This document shows positions 57,001 through 64,000 of a DNA stretch of 64,000 nt, piece after piece. Each line of letters opens with the position of its first letter. The first letter of the stretch is position 1. The stretch covers positions 1 to 64,000 of the forward strand of contig JAPTJF010000040.1 in the NCBI GenBank assembly GCA_029339195.1, read 5' to 3'. Source of the DNA: Micractinium sp. NFX-FRZ (lineage: Eukaryota > Chlorophyta > Trebouxiophyceae > Chlorellales > Chlorellaceae). A program made the translations under genes and the position numbers. Under the pieces are notes generated by a model. The model was not told the DNA's origin, made no database searches, and saw only the letters and a list, made by a program, of their open reading frames with translations.

Positions 57001-57401
57001 CCGCCTCCACTGTGCCGACCTGCGTGGCAGTTGGGTGAGCAGGCAGGCGGGTTGCAGCAAGAAGGGCGGCAGCAAGGGGTGGCGCGCTAGAGGTGCTGGC
57101 ATCAGCTGCTCTGGGGCTGGGCTGCCCAGCAAGGGGCGGAAGCGCACATGGCACGCCTGCATGCAGCAGTGTTTGCCTGCCAGTGGGTGAGCCGTGGCAC
57201 GCCTCACACCTGCCGCACTGAGACTACGCTTGCCTGTCTTTACCGCGTCCCCGCTGCCGCCTCCCCCACTGCTCGCCTGCCTGCAGCGGCGTGCGCATGT
57301 TTGCTGTGGCGGTGGTGCTGCCGCTGCTGTCGGCTTGGCTGCTCGAAGCGCGCGCCCGCCACGTGTTTACGTCCCTAGCAGGCGCGGATGCGGCAGCCTG
57401 A
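48027..57401 (+). CDS. SBP-box transcription factor, CRR1/SPL7-like, with C-terminal membrane module
   Basis: Eighteen phase-consistent exons: 48027-48331, 48429-48457, 48580-48656, 49072-49470, 49861-50029, 50201-51432, 51618-51780, 52143-52285, 52685-52889, 53164-53273, 53515-53772, 53991-54135, 54356-54514, 54762-55627, 55858-56039, 56366-56516, 56904-57034 and 57287-57401; 1612 residues. An acidic N-terminus precedes the SBP DNA-binding domain at ~118-195: VCQVPGCDRSLHK, YKICPYHLELP, RFCQQCGRFQLL, and the nuclear signal SCRRKLDKHNERRRK. The expected zinc His of site 2 is Gln (RFQ). A Gln/Pro-rich region follows (~300-700), then the SPL7/CRR1-type middle domain (FNCTPDRLPKN, LQLSV-like VQLSVSALMSG, VTGRNIG), then ankyrin-like repeats (GMPVLHAAALTGG, LSALHVATLL, ETPLGLACRLNKREL). 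The last ~190 residues have five or six hydrophobic segments, ending LLEARARHVF. CRR1 governs copper and hypoxia responses in Chlamydomonas. Intron 12 has a GC donor. Confidence 0.92.
49557..49615 (+). repeat. Decayed copy of SBP exon 4 end with donor
   Basis: Resembles 49436-49483 (CTCAAGGCG, CTGGCAA, CGACCC, ACCATC, then GGGTG of the donor), with insertions. Lies 90 bp into the next intron. Confidence 0.7.
50977..51066 (+). repeat. Five in-frame 18-bp coding repeats
   Basis: Five units of CTGCAGGCCCAGCACTCG, encoding LQAQHS repeated, in the Gln-rich region of the SBP protein. Only a few bases differ between units, so the length probably varies between strains. Confidence 0.9.
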
Positions 57402-58680
57402 GCAGGCAGGCTCTCTCCCTTCCTACTTCCGTCTCTGTGGCCTGTTGTGAGGCGGCAGGCCGACCAGCCCCGCGGCTGAAGCAAAGCAGTGGCCGCCGCC
57501 GTGCCGTGGGTGTCGTGCCGTAGCGCCGAATGTACGGCCCGCCCCCGGCGCCGCTCCTCTCCCTCCCTCCCTCCTCCTGTTCCCTCCCGCCCCGCCTGAT
57601 ATGATGCCTACCCATCCTGGGACGCCTACCCGCCCCCTTCTTTCCACTCCCCAATACCTTCATAAACGCGTGCCCAGCAGCGGTCCCCAGACATTGGGCC
57701 GCATCCCACCCTTTTTCCCCGGGTAGTTCTTTCCTTCTCATGTGAACAACCCCTCCCCCCCCCCTGCATGCGTCCGTTTCGCCCCTCCCCAAGCCAAATT
57801 TGCTGTTATCTTTTGACACGCCATGCCTGCCGTGCATGCTGAGGCAAGCGCCTGTGCTGGGGGCTTGCTGCCCCGGCGCTGCTGGTCCTCTCGCCTCTCC
57901 CATCCCCCCTGCCTGTGTTACCTGTCCCTTCTCCGCATCTTTTAGCTCTCCCTTAATCAAACCCTCTGTAATGCACATGAATGCAAGAAGGGGCCCAGGG
58001 ATCGGCCTGACGAATCAAGGACAAGCGAAAATGGAGGTAGGCGAAAGCATCAAGATGCTACATCTGCTTGATGCTACACCTGTGGTAGCCTGGGTGGAAG
58101 CTGCCAAGACAGCTGCCATCTCAGGTGCAGATGAAGCTGAGCGGCGGACCGTTGGCAGCGATTCGTCCCTTTGCACAGCGTCGTGGCAACGCCGCGCGCC
58201 TGCGCAAGCACCCGGCTGGACCGGCGCTTTACACGGGCGCCCAGACGGGCGGAAGTAAGCTCTGCCGCGCTGCTCTGCCAACAGCCAGTCCTGATTCGTG
58301 CGTGCCAGTACGCAACCGGTAGCCGGCGCGGCTGCTGTCGCTCCGGCTGCAGCCGAATGCTGGGATGGCAGCGCTGCCGCTGCCGCCGCCGGCAAGCGGC
58401 GGCGGGGCGGACGGTGGACTGTGCCTGGGTGCAGCACAGCAAGCGGACTGTTCAGGGTGTGCCAGGCTGTTGCCTGCCATACTCTGGAATGTGTTGGGCG
58501 GCTCACAGCTGAGTTCCCAGCGCACTGCAGTGCCTGGCAGCCGACGTGCCTGCCCGCGCGCCCCTCCCTGACCGCCGCCTTGTCGCGCCTCCCCTTGGCA
58601 CTCCTGCACGTGTAGGCTGCACAGCAGCAGCAGCAGCAGCATCAAGGATCAAGCGCGGCCACGGCTGATCGGCGTGCAGC
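57402..58680. other. Intergenic region after the SBP gene
   Basis: SBP 3' UTR with TGTAA at 57967-57971, then the upstream region of the membrane-protein gene. A short CAG repeat lies near 58622. No other gene is seen. Confidence 0.5.
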
Positions 58681-60038
58681 ATGGAGCCACGCTCAGAGGG
58701 AGGGGTGGATGTGATCATGCAAGGCGAGCCAGCCGACTCTTTGGCTGACGCAGCGTGGGACTCGTCCCCAGAAACCCTCAGCAATGGCAACGCATGGCGG
58801 AGCTCAACAGACAGCGAAGACGCGGCGGTGGCGGTGATGTCGGCAGGCGCAGCCAGCCGGCTGCGGCGCAGGGCGCACACGCAGCAGCGGGGCGGCGCCG
58901 GCGACGTGGGGGCACCCTTGGTTGCGGCGGCGGCGGCGGGGCTGCTGCCAGCTGTGCACCCGTGGAGCCTCACCTTTGGAGACCCCGCCTTGGAGGCCGC
59001 TTTCAAGCAGAGCTATGCTGGCACCATGTGGCGCGTGGATCTTGCGGGGCTCATGGCTCACCTCTTCTTCTACGCCACCCTGCTCTTCACGCCCGGCCCG
59101 CTGGGCTACCTTGCCTGGAAGCTGCCCTGGCACACCATGCTGCGCGGCATGAGCTACATGCCCTGGTTCCCCGTCCTGCTCATCCCTCCGCTGCGCCGCC
59201 GGTGAGCCCCATGCCGCGCCGGGGCGCCGCCTGGCAGGGGCGGCGGCGGGGGCTGGGCCTCTGGGGCACCTTCCGCCTTCTGCCGGCAAATTGCGATGCA
59301 CCGGCCAGCAACCACCCCTGTGCCCGACCGAGCGTGCGCGTACGCCCCCCCGCCGCCCTTCACGCCCCCGCCCGCCTGCCCTGCCCGCCCTGCCCGCCGC
59401 CGCCTTCATGCCCCGCCTGCCTGCAGGTACCTGACCTGGCGGGACCGCTGCCTGTGCCTCATCCTGCTCAACATGAGCCTGTACATGGTGTCGGTGCAAA
59501 ACCACCAGCCCTGGGTGGACCCAGCATTTGCCACACACGCCATGTTCCAGGTAGGGCTGCGGTGCGGCTCACACAGAGGCAAGGCGTTGTGGAGGGGCAC
59601 CCCGGGGGGGGGGGTTGAGGAGGGGGGAGCCGGGAGGAACGGGAAGTGGCCATGGATGGAAGGGACAGGGGCGTCGTAAAGGTGTCATGGTAGCCCGAGC
59701 CAACCCTGTTCATTGCTCGCCCCCCTGCCTCCCCGCCCCTCCCCCCGCTGCCCGCCTCCTCCCCGCAGGGCGGCATCTCTTGGACCGCTTTCAGCCTGCT
59801 CTTCATGCAGCCTCGCATCCTTTACCACCGCTACATCGCCGCCCTGATGGCCGCCCTCCAGCTGCCGGCCGTGCATGCCTACTGCACCACACACTTTGCC
59901 GGCGGGGTGCCGCTGTGCATGGTAAAAGGCGTGGTCAAGGTGTGCCTGCTGAGCATGCTGCCCCTGGCAGCGGTGTACTCCCTAGAGGCCCGAGCACGCC
60001 GCATGTTCCTGCGCCGCCACGCCGAGCAGCGTGCGTAG
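58681..60038 (+). CDS. Multi-pass membrane protein, paralogue of the SBP C-terminal module
   Basis: Three exons, 58681-59201, 59427-59550 and 59769-60038, total 304 residues. The first ~95 residues are acidic and Ser/Ala-rich without domain. Then LTFGDPALEAAFKQSY and MWRVDLAGLMAHLFFYATLLF align with AFGDPAAERRFRKW and KMDSFVFPLLALLFCATLSL of the upstream SBP protein. About six hydrophobic segments follow. The end, YSLEARARRMFLRR, matches LLEARARHVF at the end of the SBP protein. The motif FxDPxLExxF before a hydrophobic block also occurs, as far as I recall, at the start of membrane domains in other chlorophyte proteins. No enzymatic motif is present. It may be a sensor or anchor module; function unknown. 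Confidence 0.85.
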
Positions 60039-62710
60039 GCAGCACATGCGGTGTGCATGCTGCGCGGCCCAGCGCCTGCCGCTTGGCGCGGCCGTGCTCG
60101 ACAGCACGGCACCACAGCGCTGCGCAGCACAGCGCATGGCATGGCAGCGTGCGCTGTCAACGTGCCCCCAGCCTCGCAGCCCACAATAAGGATTAAGGCA
60201 CCTTGGCCACGGCTTCTGTTTGCTCCCCAGCGCTCCCCTTCCTCCTCTTCTTTCCTCCTTCTTCTTTGGCTCCCTTCCCAACCACCCTCTTCCACGCTCC
60301 GGACTCCCTTTGGATTATCACTCCCTCCTGCTGTACTCCACAGGGGTCTGACCGGACTCACTCACTTGCATCACTGCAATCCATTCGGTTCCCACCTCTG
60401 CCTGGTACGCCTATTCCCCCCTGCACCATTCTTTACCAAAAAATAACGCACACACACACTGCACTTTCTCCCTGCCCTCCTGCTCCTGCACACTCCTGCA
60501 CTCGCCGAATCCCAGTGGCACGCATTCTTTCCCTGCCCCTGCACCCAATTTGTTCTGAGAGAGCACTGCTGTCGTCCCTCCCCCTTCTGGAGGTTTGCCC
60601 CTCACCAAGAGGACCTAGCCCGCATGCGCTGCCGCCCCCCTCACCTTGCATCGAGAGCAGCACGCATGCGGGCAACCCCTGCTGCACCCAGGCCCCCCAC
60701 CCCTTCCTGCGCCACTGCAGCAGCAGCAGCAGCATGCGGCAGGAACACACCGCTGTGCGGTTTCACACTGCCGGCTCCTAGCCGCCCCACCCCCTAGCAC
60801 CCACCACTACCTGCCTGCGCTCTTCTGCTGAGCCTCCCACCCAAAGCTGCACTAGTCCCACCCCTCCCCCTCCCCTCCCCCCTCCCCACGCACACCACAG
60901 GGGAAGCCTCCTCCCGACCCCCCACATAGCTGCCGTGCATCATTGGCTCACCCCCCACACACCAACCCTGCACTCTCCTCCACCTCCTCCATTAGCAACC
61001 TGTCACGCGGCCTGTCCCCTGCAACCACTCTTGCACCCCGGCGGCCCAGCCCAGCCCAGCGGGCCGTGCAGCGGCTGTTGCTAGCAAGTTACAGTGTTGC
61101 AGGGGCAAGCAGACGAGCGGTGAGGCTCAATCAACGCGGCTAGGGGGGGGGGGGGGGGGGCTCACTAGGTGGGTAGGGTAGTGCGGCGTGCGTGCGGCAG
61201 GGAGAAGGGAGGGGGACAAGTGCAACAATAGGTTGTTTGGCAATAACAGGGCGGCTGGGGACAGGGGTGCGTGGGTGTTGCGATGACGGCGGCACGGGGC
61301 GGCAGCGGCCCACGGCTGGCAAGGGGTAGGCACAAGGCGTAGCGTTCTAAGGGCGTGCGTTCGGGGGGTGGGTTGTAGGTGTGGGCAAGCGCATGAGGCA
61401 GGGAAGGGAAGAAAGAAAAGAAGGCCAGAAGAATGGTCGGGGGTGCCATGCCAGCTCAGCAAGAGGGAGGTGCCAGCTCAGCAAATCAGGAGGGAAGGGA
61501 GGCTGCTCACAGTCTCTCACGGCCGCCCCGTCCTCCGACGGTGTGTGTGCTGAGTGTGCGTGTGCAGAAAATTGCTCTAGGTACGGGCGGCCACGCCCGG
61601 ACTACGCGTGGGAAGGGAGGGGAGGGACTGCTGGCCCTGTTGGGAGGGGGCGAGCCCAAAATAGCTGGCATGCTGGCCGGCGGCTCTGGCAAAATGTGGG
61701 CGCCCCGAAAAGGGGGAGGTGTCGGCAGGGGCGTCGGAGGGATGGATCGGGCGCCTCGGCAGTGCCCCACGGGGCGCGCCTGGTATTGCCCGGGGATGCA
61801 GGGGATGCAGGGGGGGGGAGACGAGCTTAACATGGCAGAAAAGAGGGGGAGAAAAGGGCACGGGACGCGGAGGAGGGCGGCCCGGAGGGGCGCCGGGACC
61901 GGGCCTGGCCGGTGTGTGTGTGCGCATGCGCGCGAGTGTGCTCTGTACGTCCAACCAGAACGGCGTAGCAACAGGGTGGGGAGAGAAGGGTGCCAGTTCT
62001 ATGGGACGAGAAGGGGCAAGGGAGCAGGGTTTGGGGGGAAGGGGGCGAGGGAACAGGGGGTGGGGGAGGGCACAGGGTATGTAGGCGGCAGGGGACGCAA
62101 AGGGCATGACACAACGTCGGGCAGAGGGAGTGTGCTGCGGTAGCGGCATGGCAGCATGGGGAGGAGGCGCGCCAACGAGTTGGAGAGCAGACAAGGATGA
62201 GGTGCATTGGGGTGGAGGTGGGGCGGGGCCGGGGGCTGGTGGCGGGGGTGGGAAGAGGAGAGAGGGAGGGTAGGGGGGCGTATGCCAGTCCGTCTGTGAG
62301 GGCGGAGGCCGAGGGGTGCCGGTTGGGGTGCGGGACAATAAAGTGGTACAATCTCAGGGGCTGATGGCGAATTTCCTGGTGCTTGGGCGGGTGTGGGTGT
62401 GCGTTGGGGTGCCTAGGTGAGGCGTCTGCCGCGTCTAAGAATGGTGCGCATGGGTGGGGGGTACTGCGGGCGGGCCGCCAGTGTATGTGTGCAATTGGGT
62501 GCTGCTTGGCTGGGTGGGCAGCTGATGGTACAGTCCCGGCGCTAGGGGTAGGGGGCCGGGATAAGGCGGGGACTGAGAGGGTAGGGGGTCGGGATAAGGG
62601 AGGGGCGCGAGGTATGGGGGCGCGCAGCGCCAGGGAGGCGCGCTCAAATTTGGGGGTGGGGCAATGGCCAGCGGCGGTTAGCTGGCTGCCAGGCCCCACG
62701 CTGTGCCTGC
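60039..62710. other. Long convergent intergenic region with a strand-composition switch
   Basis: 2.67 kb without a credible gene. Up to about 61.0 kb the + strand is C/T-rich; from 61.14 kb it is G/A-rich. This fits two long facing 3' UTRs. Open frames here are compositional artefacts. Confidence 0.55.
61143..61160. repeat. Poly-G run of 18
   Basis: Eighteen consecutive G residues at the switch point of strand composition. Confidence 0.95.
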
Positions 62711-63851
62711 TCAGTGCCGTGCTGCCGAGCTGGCGGGCGCAGCGGCGGCAGCAGCTGCCGCGCAGCTGCGCGGGGCGGCGGTACCGTGGACGCCCGCCTC
62801 GTCAATGGCCCCCATGGCCTCAACCAGCCCGGCAGTGTCGGTGGCCCGCCTGCTGAGGTGGCTGCCGCGCCTGCTGAGGTCCGCCAGGTCAGCACGCACC
62901 TCCAGGCTGGCGCCAGCAAAGCTGCTGCCGCCGCCGGGCGCCTGCTGCAGGCTGGCAAAGCTGGACAGCGGCGCCAGCGAGTGCACGCGGCTGCCGCTGA
63001 CCTGCACAAACCGCGTGTACCCCGCGCCCAGCGGGAGCACAGCAGGGCTCAGCTGGGGCGACAGCGGGGAGGCGAGGGCGGAGTCGGAGGCCGCAGAGGG
63101 CGATCCGGGAGCGCTGCCCCTCTGGAAATCCGCGCTGGTGCGGCAGCTGGTGAGGAGGGAGGCGTTGGAGGGGTGGTGGGGCAGGGAGGAGAGGGAGGGG
63201 TAGCCGGTGGGCAGGCGCTGGGTGGAGAGGGAGCGGGAGGCGCCGCCCCGCACCTTGTGCTCCATCATCTGGTGTGGGCTGTCCCCGCTGCGAGGGGTCT
63301 CCCCAGCCAGCATGCCGCCGGACCCAGAGGCGTCGGAGCGGTAGGAGTAGGAGTGGGAGTAGGAGAAGGCCCCCATCTGCTGCATGTTGCCGCTGGAAGG
63401 GTAGGCCTACAGCGGGAGGGCGGGCGGGGGTGGGTGGGTGGGTGGGTGGAAGGGGTCAGGGAGCTGCCGGGCCTGAACATAAAGCGCAAGGCCCCCCAGC
63501 TGCCTGCGCACCCGACCCCACGCCTGCGTGCCCATGCTTGCCGGCCATGGCACCGTACGCTGGCGGCCGGTCAGGGCATGGTTCACTTGCTGCCACCGCT
63601 GCATGCTGCTGGTCCATCCAGCTTGCCGCCTGCCCGCCCTGGCCCCTGCCCCCGCTCAGCCCTGCCACCTCACCTTGCGCACTGGTCGCAGCAGCACCTC
63701 GACAGGGAAGGACTGCGCCTGGGGCCCAAGCGCCCCCGCCTCCAGGCTTCCCTTGCGGGACATGGGGATGGGCTGGGGGCCGCTGGTGCGCCGTTCCACG
63801 TCACCGTCGTTCTGGTTGCGGGAGAAGGCAGCCGGCGCAAAGGCGGAGCCT
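62711..63851 (-). CDS. Ser-rich protein of unknown function, 3' end only
   Basis: The last exon is 63406-62711 and the previous one 63851-63674 (acceptor GCGCAG, donor GTGAGG). The 5' end lies beyond the window. The junction is phase 0, and the upstream exon begins with the last base of a split codon. 290 residues are visible: SRNQNDGDVERRTSG and PMSRKGSLEAGALG resemble basic phosphorylation sites, then SYSHSYSYRSD, PGSPSAASDSALASPLSPQL and a C-terminal Ala run ending PASSAARH. The composition and RKGS/SP sites suggest a regulatory tail of a larger protein. No domain is recognised. Confidence 0.6.
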
Positions 63852-64000
63852 CTGCGCGCAAGCAGGGAGGCGAGAGGGGTGCAGAGGAGGCCATGTCAGC
63901 ATTGTGTTGGGCGCAAACCAGCATTGCAGGGAAGAACGCGCTGCTGAGGGAGGCGGGTGCAGGGCAGGGAGGCAGTGGGAGGGGTGCGCAGTGAAGGAGG

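Noticed and set aside
60203..60781. 192-codon open frame after the membrane-protein gene
   Set aside because: Pyrimidine-rich 3' UTR composition giving Ser/Pro/Leu-rich nonsense; no domain or splice evidence.
62714..63994. 426-codon open frame on the + strand at the right edge
   Set aside because: Antisense to the Ser-rich exons, which have phase-consistent splicing and biased codon use on the - strand.

Overview
The window is nuclear DNA from a GC-rich green alga, most likely a Chlorella-like trebouxiophyte. The genes are intron-dense, with 2 to 18 coding exons each and mostly GTGAG/GTGCG donors and TGCAG acceptors. Coding sequence is rich in GCN, CAG and GGC codons, 3' ends often carry the chlorophyte poly(A) signal TGTAA, and the products are typical of plants and algae: an ARA6-type Rab, a CDPK, an SBP-box factor, an ILR1-like amidohydrolase and cysteine synthase. 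I rebuilt exons by hand from splice sites, reading-frame phase and family alignment. Internal junctions are generally secure; some 5' ends are not.

Layout. 0.8-1.6 kb: 3' exons of a small Cys-rich gene (+). 2.6-4.4: ARA6/RabF1-like GTPase (+). 4.9-6.9: HAD phosphatase resembling N-acylneuraminate-9-phosphatase (-). 7.5-12.5: cysteine synthase (+). 13.8-14.8: small protein with a C-terminal CaaX-like box (+). 16.1-18.9: CoA-type mitochondrial carrier (-). 19.2-20.6: SIRT5-type sirtuin with an apparent 1-nt frameshift (+). 21.0-25.4: VPS45 (-). 25.8-31.6: CDPK (+). 33.5-37.2: NOSIP (+). 37.9-39.0: secreted protein with three Cys-rich repeats (-). 39.3-40.5 and 42.5-43.7: two nearly identical RING-CH genes in inverted orientation, with a small unknown gene between them (41.2-42.1, -). 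43.9-47.8: ILR1-like amidohydrolase with signal peptide and C-terminal REEL (-). 48.0-57.4: a 1612-residue CRR1/SPL7-like SBP protein ending in membrane segments (+). 58.7-60.0: a stand-alone paralogue of that membrane module (+). 62.7-right edge: 3' part of a Ser-rich protein (-).

Organisation. There are no operons. Many genes form head-to-head pairs with 0.2-0.6 kb between start codons, alternating with tail-to-tail pairs. RabF1 and VPS45 both act in endosomal trafficking, and the sirtuin and the CoA carrier are both linked to mitochondrial acyl-CoA biology, but I see no evidence that neighbours form one pathway.

The most unusual signal is inside the introns. In at least five genes (cysteine synthase, CDPK, NOSIP, VPS45, SBP) introns carry degraded, and sometimes perfect, copies of the neighbouring exon end with its splice site. 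The CDPK gene has about ten. This looks like a continuing process of local splice-junction duplication.
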